The notes beneath the pieces are model-generated. The model saw only the letters and a list, made by a program, of their open reading frames with translations, was not told where the DNA came from and searched no databases. Below are positions 7,932 through 17,489 of a DNA stretch of 64,000 nucleotides, in pieces (within the stretch, counting starts at the first letter, position 1; every line of letters begins with the position of its first letter). This DNA comes from Endobugula sp047636495 (GTDB lineage: Bacteria > Pseudomonadota > Gammaproteobacteria > Pseudomonadales > Cellvibrionaceae): contig JBLILH010000017.1 of NCBI GenBank assembly GCA_047636495.1, forward strand, positions 4,446-68,445. Direction: 5' to 3'. A program made the position numbers and the translations under genes.

Positions 7932-9554
7932 TTAATGTTGGTCGACGATAACATTTTGCCCTGCAAAATTAGTGGGAACTAGAATCGTATCCCGGGTAAT
8001 CTTGCCTAGTTCTGGGTAATCTAAGGAATAGTGCAGCCCACGGCTTTCCTTACGTTCTATAGCGGAACGAATAATCAGCTGCGCGACGGTAACTAGGTTG
8101 CGTAGTTCAACTAAGTCATTGCCCACTTTATAATTGCTATAATATTCAGCAATTTCTTTTTGGAGTAATTTTACGCGATGTTGTGCGCGCTCTAGCCGTT
8201 TGTGTGTGCGCACAATGCCGACGTAATCCCACATAAATCGGCGTAATTCATCCCAGTTGTGTGAAATGACAACATCTTCATCCGAGTTAGTGACTTGCGA
8301 CTCATCCCAATCAGGAGCCGTATTAATGGCTTCAATAGAGGCCAGTTGTTGGTGAATATGTTCTGCCGCTGACCGTGCATAAACAATGCACTCTAGTAAT
8401 GAATTGCTGGCCATTCGATTCGCACCGTGCAACCCAGTAAACGATGCTTCACCAATAGCATATAGATTTTCTAAGTCCGTCGCACCATGTTGATTAACCA
8501 TCACGCCACCACACGTGTAGTGTGCAGCGGGAACGATTGGGATAGGCTCTTTGGTGATATCAATACCGTATTTTAAGCATTGCCTCTTTACCGTTGGGAA
8601 ATGTGAACTGATAAACTCTTCAGACATGTGGCTAATATCAAGGTAAACGTAGTCACAGCCTAAACGCTTAATCTCGTGATCTATTGCTCGCGCAACAATA
8701 TCGCGAGGTGCGAGTTCTCCTCGTTTATCGAAGCGGTGCATAAATCGCTCGCCATTCGGTAGCGTTAAGTGAGCACCTTCTCCACGTAATGCTTCGGTAA
8801 TCAGGAACGTTTTCGCCTTGGGGTGGTACAAACAAGTAGGATGGAATTGATTGAACTCCATATTCGCGATTCGGCACCCAGCACGCCAAGCCATGGCTAT
8901 ACCGTCGCCACTTGCACCATCAGGATTGCTCGTGTAAAGATAAACCTTGCTCGCGCCTCCGGTCGCTAAAATGACGACTTTTGCATCGAAGGTGCACACT
9001 ACATCTGCAGTTCTGTTATAAATATAGGCTCCACTGCAACGCAAGCGCGGTTTATGGGCATCAGCCTGCTGTATTAAGTCAACGGCAATATGTTGCTCGA
9101 ATATATCAATATTCTTACTGGCTCTAATGCGCTCAATTAACGTGCTATGGACTTCTTTGCCGGTTGCGTCGGCACTGTGAATAATGCGTCTATGGCTATG
9201 ACCACCTTCCTGCGTGAGATGATAATTTTGATCGTCGTCGTTTCGAGTGAAATTAACTCCTTGGTCTATCAGCCAGTTAATCGAATCAGTACTGTTTTCC
9301 ACCGTAAAGCGCACGGCGTCCTCATGACATAACCCCGCACCAGCATTTAACGTATCACTAATGTGGGCATCGGTGGAGTCTAACTCATCCAAAACAGCCG
9401 CAATCCCCCCTTGAGCGTACCATGTAGAGCCATCTTTGAGCCGATCTTTACTGATAACGGCAATGCGACCAACAGAAGCTAGGTTGAGCGCTAGTGTAAG
9501 GCCTGCAGCACCGCTGCCAATGATAAGAACATCGTGACTAAAATGGGTTTTCAT
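7932..9554 (-). CDS. nadB: L-aspartate oxidase
   Basis: A 540-residue flavoprotein that oxidises L-aspartate to iminoaspartate, the first step of de novo NAD synthesis. The FAD-binding GSGAAGL is at residues 13-19. GGIAAV and the catalytic-domain segments HFPTVKRQCLKYGIDI, PAAHYTCGGV and GLHGANRMASNSLLE are all typical of NadB rather than SdhA. Length fits the family (about 535-540). It faces away from rpoE, and nadB next to the rpoE operon is the usual arrangement in Gammaproteobacteria. NadA and NadC are not in the window. Confidence 0.95.
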   Translation of the reverse strand: MKTHFSHDVLIIGSGAAGLTLALNLASVGRIAVISKDRLKDGSTWYAQGGIAAVLDELDSTDAHISDTLNAGAGLCHEDAVRFTVENSTDSINWLIDQGVNFTRNDDDQNYHLTQEGGHSHRRIIHSADATGKEVHSTLIERIRASKNIDIFEQHIAVDLIQQADAHKPRLRCSGAYIYNRTADVVCTFDAKVVILATGGASKVYLYTSNPDGASGDGIAMAWRAGCRIANMEFNQFHPTCLYHPKAKTFLITEALRGEGAHLTLPNGERFMHRFDKRGELAPRDIVARAIDHEIKRLGCDYVYLDISHMSEEFISSHFPTVKRQCLKYGIDITKEPIPIVPAAHYTCGGVMVNQHGATDLENLYAIGEASFTGLHGANRMASNSLLECIVYARSAAEHIHQQLASIEAINTAPDWDESQVTNSDEDVVISHNWDELRRFMWDYVGIVRTHKRLERAQHRVKLLQKEIAEYYSNYKVGNDLVELRNLVTVAQLIIRSAIERKESRGLHYSLDYPELGKITRDTILVPTNFAGQNVIVDQH

Positions 9555-9662
9555 TGGTAAACTACTCAGTATAAATATGATTATTATAGGGGTTGTTAGT
9601 ACAGTGATAAAGAAGAGTTGTTACGTAGCGCCGCACATAATGGTTTTTTAGTATACCATCAT

Positions 9663-9690
9663 GAAACTTATTGTTACGAAGTTGGTCATA
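9663..9690 (+). promoter_or_regulatory. Candidate sigma-E-type promoter of rpoE
   Basis: GAAACTT at 9663-9669 differs by one base from the sigma-E -35 consensus GGAACTT. A 16-base spacer leads to TCATA at 9686-9690, close to the TCTGA/TCAAA -10 type. It lies about 90 bases before the rpoE ATG. In E. coli and Pseudomonas rpoE/algU transcribes its own operon from such a promoter. The match is visible; activity is inferred. Confidence 0.5.
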
Positions 9691-9782
9691 TCGCCCAGAA
9701 AATAATAACTTAGCGGTTTATATATAAAGTTCAGGATATATATAAACGGCTTAAATTAGGGGAAAGTTTTGGGGAGTCAACA

Positions 9783-10373
9783 ATGACAGAGCTGCCAGCA
9801 AGAGACTCAGATCAGCTCTTAGTAGAACGTGTTCAGCAAGGAGATAAGCGTGCGTTCGATCTATTAGTGCTTAAGTACCAGTACAAAATAATATCGGTTG
9901 TTCATCGTTATATGCGTGATCCTGCCGATGTAAATGACGTCGTACAGGAAGCTTTTATTAAAGCCTATCGAGCCCTGCCCAACTTTAGAGGTGAAAGTGC
10001 TTTCTATACGTGGATGTATCGAATAGCCATTAACACCGCTAAAAATGATTTGGTTTCAAAAGGGCGTCGTCCGCCGTCTTTTGATGTTGATGTTGATGAT
10101 GCCGAATACTATGCGGGTAACGAGAACTTGCATGATGTTGATACGCCAGAAAATAACTTCTTTCGAGATGAGTTGCAGGCGGTAGTTCATAATGTTATTC
10201 AAGGTTTACCGGACGATCTGCGGACAGCGGTAACACTCAGAGAAATGGATGGCCTAAGCTACGAAGAAATTGCTGACATTATGGAATGTCCTGTGGGCAC
10301 GGTGAGATCGCGTATATTTCGAGCTAGAGAAGCTATCGATAAGGTGGTGAAACCGATGATGGATGAGTGTTAA
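9783..10373 (+). CDS. rpoE: ECF RNA polymerase sigma factor RpoE (AlgU)
   Basis: A 196-residue ECF sigma factor. Region 2 is clear (RAFDLLVLKYQYKI to DVNDVVQEAFIKAYRALPNFRG) and region 4 carries LPDDLRTAVTLREMDGLSYEEIADIMECPVGTVRSR. It is almost colinear with E. coli RpoE and Pseudomonas AlgU/AlgT, which direct the response to misfolded outer-membrane proteins and cell-wall stress. It heads the set rseA-rseB-rseC-mucD, so it is kept inactive at the inner membrane by the RseA homologue until RseA is cleaved. Regulation is probably autogenous from the promoter at 9663-9690. Confidence 0.97.
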   Translation: MTELPARDSDQLLVERVQQGDKRAFDLLVLKYQYKIISVVHRYMRDPADVNDVVQEAFIKAYRALPNFRGESAFYTWMYRIAINTAKNDLVSKGRRPPSFDVDVDDAEYYAGNENLHDVDTPENNFFRDELQAVVHNVIQGLPDDLRTAVTLREMDGLSYEEIADIMECPVGTVRSRIFRAREAIDKVVKPMMDEC

Positions 10374-10588
10374 CTGTCTAAATGTTATGCACTTTTATTT
10401 TTTTGTAAAAAGACAAAGAAAAAATGAACTTTGCTAATAACTCAACGTCATAGATAGCGAGGTTAATATTCGCAGCTAGTTAATATTAACCTCATTTGTA
10501 ATGTTTGCCGCACAGCAGAATGAACAGCAAGCAGAATAGTAAGGTGATAGTAAATTGTTAGTGAATAGTATACAAAAAAGGTAGGTCA

Positions 10589-11305
10589 ATGAGTCGCATG
10601 AGCGCAGTAAGCCAGAGTACCGTTAAACAGAGCACCGTTAAACAGCCACTTCAAGAGTCTTTGTCAGCTTTGGTAGACGGCGAGGCCGATGAGCTAGAAG
10701 TGCGTCGTCTACTCAAAGCTGATGATAAAGCATTCGACGTATTACGAAAAGATTGGTCACGATACCTACTCGCTTGTAGCAGTATTAAGAGTGGAAAAAC
10801 GAGCGCCGATGAACGTTCAATTGAGTATCGTGATTTATCGTTAATTATAAGCGCAGCCATAGCAGAAGAGCCTGTTCACAGCACAAATAAAACTTTTACT
10901 AGCGGGCCTAAGGCAGGCATGTGGTCCGGTGTGGGTCGATTTGCTGTTGCCGCATCGGTTGCGGGAGCAATTGTTTTGGGCGTGCAATTTGTACCTAACG
11001 GAGCCGACAACCAAATTGTAGGCAGTGAACCCGTAACACTTCCTTCTTTCAATGTCCCTATTAGCTTTGCCCAAGGTTTGCCGTTAAATACGGTAATTAG
11101 CACAGTGAGCAATGAGCAAAGTACCCAAGTGCGCGATAATAATCGTGCACCCATTGTGATAAGCGATAGTACAAAAGAGCAGCTCAAGCGAGCGGAGGAA
11201 CAAGTCAATCGCTTAATGCTGGAGCATGCCCAAAATGCTTCTCAAAATACTCATCAGGGTATTTTGCCCTATGCTCGGTTACCAGAAAGTACTGAAAACC
11301 AATAA
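10589..11305 (+). CDS. rseA: Anti-sigma-E factor RseA (MucA)
   Basis: A 238-residue protein with the RseA N-terminal domain (ESLSALVDGEADELEVRRLL, then WSRYLLACSSIKSG), which in the family grips RpoE. One membrane segment lies near residues 115-135 (GRFAVAASVAGAIVLGVQFV). The periplasmic tail ends near residue 238 with an N/Q/H-rich stretch. In the family, regulated proteolysis by DegS/AlgW, RseP and ClpXP frees RpoE. Near the N-terminus there is a small repeat (QSTVKQSTVKQP). The gap of about 215 bases after rpoE is long for this operon and shows no obvious terminator. Confidence 0.92.
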   Translation: MSRMSAVSQSTVKQSTVKQPLQESLSALVDGEADELEVRRLLKADDKAFDVLRKDWSRYLLACSSIKSGKTSADERSIEYRDLSLIISAAIAEEPVHSTNKTFTSGPKAGMWSGVGRFAVAASVAGAIVLGVQFVPNGADNQIVGSEPVTLPSFNVPISFAQGLPLNTVISTVSNEQSTQVRDNNRAPIVISDSTKEQLKRAEEQVNRLMLEHAQNASQNTHQGILPYARLPESTENQ

Positions 11306-11463
11306 TTATGCTAATTTATGTGCTTAAATATACGTCTCTTTTAAAATGAGAGGCATAATGATTCATCTTACATTAGAATAGAGGTATGTTATTTATTGTT
11401 GTTTGTTAATGCTACTTTATTCGGTACCTCCATCCATCCTTTCTATCATATTGTAGGCATCCT

Positions 11464-12462
11464 TTGTATTTGCTGAAGGTTATGTTTTTTTTATGCCTGT
11501 CTACCCACATTTATGCTCAGCCTATCTCGTCGGTGGACAGTGATGTCCATGATGTGCGTGCCCCCGTCGGGAATGTCCGGCCTACGCCAGCCTTTAAAGA
11601 ACTAACGGTCGAAAACTTACTCAATGATGTCGTTAATGCCAATCGCCATTTCAGTTATAAGGGGCTGTTAACCTATGAGGCCAATGGCTCGCTGAGTACA
11701 CTAAGCTTACATCAGCGCATCGAAAAAAAAGGTGAGTTTAATCGTGTTTATCAAACTCTGGCGTTTTTAAATGGCGAAAGTCGTCGAGTGCTCCGTGAAC
11801 AAGAGTTAGATTATTGCGTGGGTGGTAACACTCGGTGGGGTCTTTTGCCGAGTGTTTTCAACCAAGAAGCGTTGAAACGTTCTTACGGAATTAGTTTTCA
11901 GGGGCAGTCTAGAGTGGCGGGGCGACCGACACTGAGTATCTATTTCGAACCGAAAGATGAATATCGTTACGGGCATCGTTTTGATATCGATCAGCAAACG
12001 GGGCTGATCCTTCGTTCAGCGATTGTAGAAAAAAATAATATTATTGAGAGAACACAGTTTGTATCGTTAGATTTGAATCAGGGGCAAGCATCACTAGCTT
12101 CTGGGAAAAATAAAAACGAGTATTCAATTTCTTGGCGAGTACCCGAAGTTGAAGCTTGTCTCTCCGAGCAGTTTCAAAGCGCTTGGGTCGTCAATTGGCT
12201 ACCTGAAGGCTTCGCTCCAGCGGGTAATCGTATTACCGCTCAAGGCGAGCACGTACTCATGTTTACTGATGGGTTGGTGTCAATATCAGTTTTTATTACT
12301 TCTAATGTTAATCGAGCGATTCCAAAACTGACGGCTCGCAGAGGTGCAACAATAGCGATAATGTCCTCTCTTGCCTTTGACAATAACAAAACGGTTGCGG
12401 TTGTCGGCGAAGTACCTACTATTACTGCGAGACGTATCGCAGTGTCTGTTAAGGCAAAGTAA
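11464..12462 (+). CDS. rseB: Periplasmic sigma-E regulatory protein RseB (MucB)
   Basis: A 332-residue secreted protein of the MucB/RseB family with its two domains: a large lipoprotein-like N-terminal domain (NRHFSYKGLLTYEANGSLSTL) and a smaller C-terminal domain after about residue 225 (WLPEGFAPAG). RseB binds the periplasmic part of RseA and shields it from the site-1 protease; lipid and LPS intermediates release it. I use the TTG at 11464 because it gives a signal peptide with Lys at position 5 (MYLLKVMFFLCLSTHIYAQ) and has TAGG six bases upstream. The ATG at 11482 would leave no positive charge. Confidence 0.88.
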   Translation: MYLLKVMFFLCLSTHIYAQPISSVDSDVHDVRAPVGNVRPTPAFKELTVENLLNDVVNANRHFSYKGLLTYEANGSLSTLSLHQRIEKKGEFNRVYQTLAFLNGESRRVLREQELDYCVGGNTRWGLLPSVFNQEALKRSYGISFQGQSRVAGRPTLSIYFEPKDEYRYGHRFDIDQQTGLILRSAIVEKNNIIERTQFVSLDLNQGQASLASGKNKNEYSISWRVPEVEACLSEQFQSAWVVNWLPEGFAPAGNRITAQGEHVLMFTDGLVSISVFITSNVNRAIPKLTARRGATIAIMSSLAFDNNKTVAVVGEVPTITARRIAVSVKAK

Positions 12463-12576
12463 ACTTTCTTTATTTGTATTTAGTAGATTATGCTTCCATC
12501 GATAAAGAAGGCGATATATCCACCCTTTACGTACATGTTTCTCAAGCGTGTCATTTTTTAGTGAGTTAAATTACGT

Positions 12577-13059
12577 ATGTTAGAAGAAAACGGGATAGTG
12601 ACGATCGTGAACGAAAATAGCTTGTGGGTTGAGACAATTAAACAGTCGACGTGTGGTGGTTGTCGAGCCCGCAAAGGATGTGGCCAGCAAATGCTCGCTA
12701 AAATAGGTGCTGCTTCAGCAAGTGTTAAGGCTCTTATTGGTAAAAATGACTCTACTGATTACGTTGTTGGAGATACTGTCACTATCGGCGTGCCAGAAAA
12801 CCTAGTAGTGAGTAGTTCATTGTTAATCTACTGCCTACCTTTATTCTTTATGATGGGTTTTTCGGGTGTCGCTCATACGTTTTTATTAAATGATGGGTTA
12901 ATGATAATGATGGGTTTGTTAGGACTGCTTTTGGGCGGGTTATTGATTCGTTGGTATAGTAAAATAATAGAAAATGACCCTAGCTATATGCCTACAGTGG
13001 TAGCTAAGAACATCGAAATGGTTGACGTGAGGTCAATAACGCCTATCGCGTTATTGTGA
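12577..13059 (+). CDS. rseC: RseC/MucC-like sigma-E operon membrane protein
   Basis: A 160-residue protein with the RseC pattern: an N-terminal beta-rich cysteine domain (TCGGCRARKGCGQQ, Cys near residues 24, 27 and 33) that may bind a metal or Fe-S cluster. Two membrane segments follow (LLIYCLPLFFMMGFSGVAH and LMIMMGLLGLLLGGLLI). RseC homologues modulate sigma-E and are tied to SoxR reduction and thiamine synthesis in some bacteria, but the exact role is unsettled. It sits in the standard place between rseB and the protease gene. Confidence 0.85.
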   Translation: MLEENGIVTIVNENSLWVETIKQSTCGGCRARKGCGQQMLAKIGAASASVKALIGKNDSTDYVVGDTVTIGVPENLVVSSSLLIYCLPLFFMMGFSGVAHTFLLNDGLMIMMGLLGLLLGGLLIRWYSKIIENDPSYMPTVVAKNIEMVDVRSITPIALL

Positions 13060-13084
13060 TTGTTTTTATTAGGAATTGAGTTTT

Positions 13085-14482
13085 ATGCCTACAATATTTA
13101 CACTGTTGTTTACTAGCTTACTAACACTTCTGTCTTTTGTGCCGGGTGCGTATAGCTCATCTTTACCAGACTTTACCGGCTTAATCCAAGAGCATTCCCC
13201 AGCAGTAGTGAAAATAGAGACCGTTACTCAAGTGAGTGCAGGGGGTCAGTCCAGCGTTCCGTTACCAGATAATATTCCTGAAATATTTCGTCATTTATTT
13301 GAGCATCCTCAACTTCAACAAAGAAACAGCCAGCCCCGAAGTAACTCAATGGGGTCTGGTTTTTTTATCTCCGAAGATGGTTATATTTTGACCAACAATC
13401 ACGTGGTTGATGGCGCGACCGATATTATTGTTCGTCTTATTGATCGAAGAGAGTTCGACGCAACGATTGTGGGTGTTGATCCACAAACTGATCTTGCTTT
13501 GCTTAAAATAGATGCCGATAATTTACCGTATTTAGAGCTAGCCAACTCTGAAAAGTTGCTAGTAGGTGAGTGGGTGTTGGCGATAGGCTCTCCTTTCGGT
13601 TTAGACTATTCGGTCAGTGCTGGCATCGTTAGCGCCATTGGGCGCAGTATCCCGTCAGGTCAACAGCAGAGCTATGTACCGTTTATTCAGACCGATGTAG
13701 CGATTAACCCGGGTAACTCTGGTGGTCCTTTGTTTAACTTAGATGGTCAGGTAGTGGGTATTAACTCACAGATATACACCAATTCTGGCGGTTCTATCGG
13801 ACTGTCTTTTGCCATACCAGCGAATTTAGCAAAGAACGTCGTGGCGCAGTTGAAAGACAGTGGCCGCGTGGACAGGGGCTGGTTAGGCGTTGTTATTCAA
13901 GACGTGAGTAAAGATCTTGCGTTGTCTTTCGGGCTTAAAAAACCACAAGGTGCCTTGATTGCGCAGCTTGATAAAAAAGGTCCAGGCCGAGTCAGTGGAC
14001 TGCGCGTTAGTGATATTATATTGTCATTCAACGATAAAGATATTCAACGTTCTTCAGATTTGCCGCATATTGTCGGCCCTATCAAGCCAGGCACCACGGT
14101 GCCCGCAACTGTTATGCGCAAGGGTAAAGAAATGACGCTTCAAGTCACCGTGGGATCAAGGAACTCACAGGCAACCGAAAAAGATCGCAACGCCCAAGCG
14201 AGCGAGTCACGCATTGGTGCGGCTATCGAGAATCTAACGGATGCCGAGCGTGAGATAGTCGGCAGTGACGGCGTAGTGGTGTTAGACGTTTTACCAAATA
14301 GTCCCGCCGCTAAGGCAGGTTTACGTAAAGGTGATGTGATTGTGCAGCTTGGTTTCGAAGATATCACCTCTGTGCGTGTATTCGTTCAAGTTGAAGACGA
14401 CTTGTTAAGCGACAAGCCATTACCAATACGTTTTATTCGGCAGGGTACCCCTGTGTTTAGAAGTCTTGTTATAGTTAAGTAG
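13085..14482 (+). CDS. mucD: Periplasmic serine protease MucD (DegP/DegQ, Do family)
   Basis: About 465 residues with a signal peptide, a trypsin-like domain and two PDZ domains. The catalytic triad is visible, numbered from the ATG at 13085: His in TNNHVVD (about 106), Asp in DPQTDLALLKI (about 136) and Ser in NPGNSGGPLF (about 212). PDZ1 starts near GWLGVVIQDV, and PDZ2 near VVVLDVLPNSPAAKAGLRKGD at its start. These proteases remove misfolded envelope proteins and, as MucD, dampen the AlgU response. The ATG at 13085 has AGGAA upstream; a TTG three codons earlier is an alternative. The place behind rseC matches Pseudomonas mucD. Confidence 0.93.
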   Translation: MPTIFTLLFTSLLTLLSFVPGAYSSSLPDFTGLIQEHSPAVVKIETVTQVSAGGQSSVPLPDNIPEIFRHLFEHPQLQQRNSQPRSNSMGSGFFISEDGYILTNNHVVDGATDIIVRLIDRREFDATIVGVDPQTDLALLKIDADNLPYLELANSEKLLVGEWVLAIGSPFGLDYSVSAGIVSAIGRSIPSGQQQSYVPFIQTDVAINPGNSGGPLFNLDGQVVGINSQIYTNSGGSIGLSFAIPANLAKNVVAQLKDSGRVDRGWLGVVIQDVSKDLALSFGLKKPQGALIAQLDKKGPGRVSGLRVSDIILSFNDKDIQRSSDLPHIVGPIKPGTTVPATVMRKGKEMTLQVTVGSRNSQATEKDRNAQASESRIGAAIENLTDAEREIVGSDGVVVLDVLPNSPAAKAGLRKGDVIVQLGFEDITSVRVFVQVEDDLLSDKPLPIRFIRQGTPVFRSLVIVK

Positions 14483-14670
14483 TGCATCCTTAGGCATCGT
14501 TTGTCGGGTGGACTGGTGATTAGGTGTTTCAATTAAGCCATTCATTCAATAAGTAAGGTGGAGCCAATTTTCTGGCTACCCTAGCTATATCGCATACCTC
14601 GCCAATAGGGTAAAATCCGCGCCTAATATTTAACTTGTCCTTAGGGATCTCATTTAACGGTGTATTTGCA

Positions 14671-16473
14671 GTGACCGATCTTAGTCATATTCGAAATTTT
14701 TCCATTATTGCCCACATTGATCACGGTAAATCCACATTGGCAGATCGTTTTATTCAAGAATGCGGTGGTTTGTCTGAAAGAGAAATGGCAGCACAAGTAC
14801 TCGATTCAATGGATATTGAACGAGAGCGTGGCATTACCATTAAGGCACAAAGCGTCACTCTAAATTACACGGCTAAAGATGGTAAGACATACCAGCTAAA
14901 CTTCATCGATACTCCAGGGCATGTTGATTTTTCTTACGAGGTTTCCCGTTCCTTAGCCGCATGTGAAGGGGCTTTGCTAGTCGTTGATGCTGCTCAAGGA
15001 GTCGAAGCCCAATCGGTAGCTAATTGTTATACCGCTCTAGAACAGGGCTTAGAAGTGATCCCTATTCTTAATAAGATGGATTTGCCTCAGGCAGACCCTG
15101 ATAAGGTTGCTCAGGAAATAGAAGAAATTATCGGCATCGAGGCCACAGACGCTGTTCGCTGTAGCGCAAAGTCGGGTCTAGGTATCTATGACGTACTCGA
15201 AGAGTTAGTGGCAAGAGTTCCACCACCGGTTGGAGATGTTGACGCGCCGTTGCAAGCACTTATTATTGATTCGTGGTTCGACAATTACTTAGGTGTTGTA
15301 TCCTTAGTTCGCGTGAAACAGGGAACACTCAAGGTCAAAGAAAAAATCGTTATTAAGTCCATAGGTAAAGCGCACGTTGTCGATAAAGTAGGTGTTTTTA
15401 CGCCTAAGCGTGTCGAAACTAAAATGCTTAGAGCGGGCGAGGTCGGCTTTATTGTGGCAGGTATTAAAGATATCCTTGGCGCTCCAGTGGGCGATACACT
15501 GACTCACGCTAATAATAGCGATCAAGTAGAAGCCCTTGCCGGTTTCAAAAAAGTTAAGCCGCAAGTATACGCGGGTATGTTTCCCGTCAGCTCTGATGAT
15601 TACGAGTCTTTCCGCGAAGCTCTCGCCAAACTTACCTTAAATGATGCGTCGTTATTTTTTGAACCCGAAAGTTCAGATGCTTTAGGTTTCGGTTTTCGTT
15701 GCGGATTCTTAGGTATGCTGCATATGGAAATTATTCAGGAGCGCCTAGAGCGGGAATATGATTTAGATCTTATTACCACGGCACCTACTGTAGTCTTTGA
15801 GGTGTTAAAAAATGATGGTGAAGTGATTACGGTCGCGAATCCATCAAAACTGCCAGATCCTACTTATATTGATGAAATGCGTGAGCCAATAGTCGAGGCG
15901 AACATTTTAGTGCCTCAAGAGCATCTTGGTGCCGTAATCACTCTCTGCATAGAAAAACGTGGTGTGCAAAAAGATATGCAATATATTGGTAACCAAGTGG
16001 CTGTGCGTTACGAATTACCGATGAACGAGGTTGTCATGGACTTCTTTGATCGCTTAAAATCAGTGAGCCGTGGATTTGCATCTTTAGATTATAATTTTGT
16101 GCGGTTTCAGCCAGCATTACTAACGCGCTTAGATATTCTTATTAACGGTGAAAAAGTGGATGCTTTAGCATTGATTATTCATCGGGCCGATGCGCAAGCT
16201 AAAGGGCGTAGCTTGGCGGAAAAAATGAAAGAGCTGATTCCCCGCCAAATGTTTGATGTGGCTATTCAAGCAGTATTGGGTGGGCAGGTGATTGCACGCA
16301 CCACTGTTAAAGCGCTTCGTAAAAATGTGACCGCTAAATGTTATGGCGGTGATATATCGCGAAAGAAAAAGCTGCTACAAAAGCAAAAAGCCGGTAAAAA
16401 ACGCATGAAACAAGTGGGGAATGTTGAAATTCCACAAGAGGCTTTCTTAGCTGTACTGAAGATGGACAGCTAA
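14671..16473 (+). CDS. lepA: Elongation factor 4 (LepA), ribosome-associated GTPase
   Basis: About 600 residues from the GTG at 14671 (TDLSHIRNFSIIAHIDHGKS follows), the usual LepA length. GTPase motifs are intact: AHIDHGKS, DTPGHVDF and NKMDLP. The LepA-specific C-terminal domain is present (KNVTAKCYGGDISRKKKLLQ). EF4 binds ribosomes and affects initiation and elongation under stress such as high salt or cold. A TTG at 14635 would add twelve residues not found in homologues. The signal peptidase gene follows 72 bases later, the classic lepA-lepB pair. Confidence 0.95.
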   Translation: MTDLSHIRNFSIIAHIDHGKSTLADRFIQECGGLSEREMAAQVLDSMDIERERGITIKAQSVTLNYTAKDGKTYQLNFIDTPGHVDFSYEVSRSLAACEGALLVVDAAQGVEAQSVANCYTALEQGLEVIPILNKMDLPQADPDKVAQEIEEIIGIEATDAVRCSAKSGLGIYDVLEELVARVPPPVGDVDAPLQALIIDSWFDNYLGVVSLVRVKQGTLKVKEKIVIKSIGKAHVVDKVGVFTPKRVETKMLRAGEVGFIVAGIKDILGAPVGDTLTHANNSDQVEALAGFKKVKPQVYAGMFPVSSDDYESFREALAKLTLNDASLFFEPESSDALGFGFRCGFLGMLHMEIIQERLEREYDLDLITTAPTVVFEVLKNDGEVITVANPSKLPDPTYIDEMREPIVEANILVPQEHLGAVITLCIEKRGVQKDMQYIGNQVAVRYELPMNEVVMDFFDRLKSVSRGFASLDYNFVRFQPALLTRLDILINGEKVDALALIIHRADAQAKGRSLAEKMKELIPRQMFDVAIQAVLGGQVIARTTVKALRKNVTAKCYGGDISRKKKLLQKQKAGKKRMKQVGNVEIPQEAFLAVLKMDS

Positions 16474-16545
16474 CAACATCACCGGTAATGTTCAATACCA
16501 CAACGCGCGCAATGAGCGCATGTAAAAAGATAACAAAGGTTTTGT

Positions 16546-17349
16546 ATGGATTTTAATTTTCCACTCGTGTTAGCACTGTTAGTCCTGATTAGTGGCCTTA
16601 TTTGGTTACTTGATATCGCTGTACTAGCGCCACGTCGAAACGTTTTAGATATCGGTGAAGCTTCACGTGAGCCTTTGTACGTAGAGTACTCTAAGTCGTT
16701 TTTTCCTGTTTTGTTCGTGGTATTTATACTGCGGTCGTTCATTGTAGAGCCCTTCCAAATTCCATCACCTTCAATGGTGCCTACACTGAAAGTGGGCGAC
16801 TTCATTTTGGTCAACAAATTTAACTATGGTATTCGTTTGCCTGTCATTCGTACTAAGGTAATGGACATCAATCAGCCTAAACGTGGCGATGTGATGGTGT
16901 TCTTCCCTCCCCATGAATCCCGTTATTTTATTAAACGGGTTATTGGCTTACCGGGAGACAATATTCGTTACGTTAACAATCAAGTGTTTATTAACGGAGA
17001 AGAACTCAAACGTGAGTTTATTGCTTCGGAAGGTAAGCGCAATACTTATGATCGTTGTACCGGCCAAGGTGGGCAATACCAGTTGTTCAACGAGACTATT
17101 GAAGATAACCAACACCAAATACGTAAATGCACCAACCCTGTCGCTTTTGTCGGTGATAAAACGTGGAAAGTACCCGAAAAACATTATTTCATGATGGGTG
17201 ACAACCGAGATAACAGTGACGATAGCCGCCGATGGGGGTTTGTTCCTGAAGAAAATATTGTAGGCAAGGCGTTTGCCATTTGGATGCATTGGCAAGGGGC
17301 CTTTAGTGGCTCATTACCTAGCTTTTCTACAGTAGGTCCTATTGAATAG
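16546..17349 (+). CDS. lepB: Signal peptidase I
   Basis: A 267-residue type I signal peptidase. There are two N-terminal membrane segments (about residues 6-25 and 52-70). The catalytic Ser is at 76 in IPSPSMVPTL and the general-base Lys at 130 in RYFIKRVIGLPGD. The MMGDNRDNSDDSRRWGFVP box follows. It cuts signal peptides from Sec- and Tat-exported proteins at the outer face of the inner membrane. Length is shorter than the E. coli enzyme (324) and similar to other Gammaproteobacteria. Its natural clients in this window include the cyclophilin, MucD and RseB. Confidence 0.96.
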   Translation: MDFNFPLVLALLVLISGLIWLLDIAVLAPRRNVLDIGEASREPLYVEYSKSFFPVLFVVFILRSFIVEPFQIPSPSMVPTLKVGDFILVNKFNYGIRLPVIRTKVMDINQPKRGDVMVFFPPHESRYFIKRVIGLPGDNIRYVNNQVFINGEELKREFIASEGKRNTYDRCTGQGGQYQLFNETIEDNQHQIRKCTNPVAFVGDKTWKVPEKHYFMMGDNRDNSDDSRRWGFVPEENIVGKAFAIWMHWQGAFSGSLPSFSTVGPIE

Positions 17350-17489
17350 CGCTTCAGTTTTTCTTTTGTCCTTAGTGATTGTTGCTATACTTATATAATA
17401 ATAAATGGTGAATTAAATTAATCTGAGGTGGTATGCTGAGGTTGATGTTCACTTGGAACATTCATGATCATAACCTTTTGTGACGCCCT

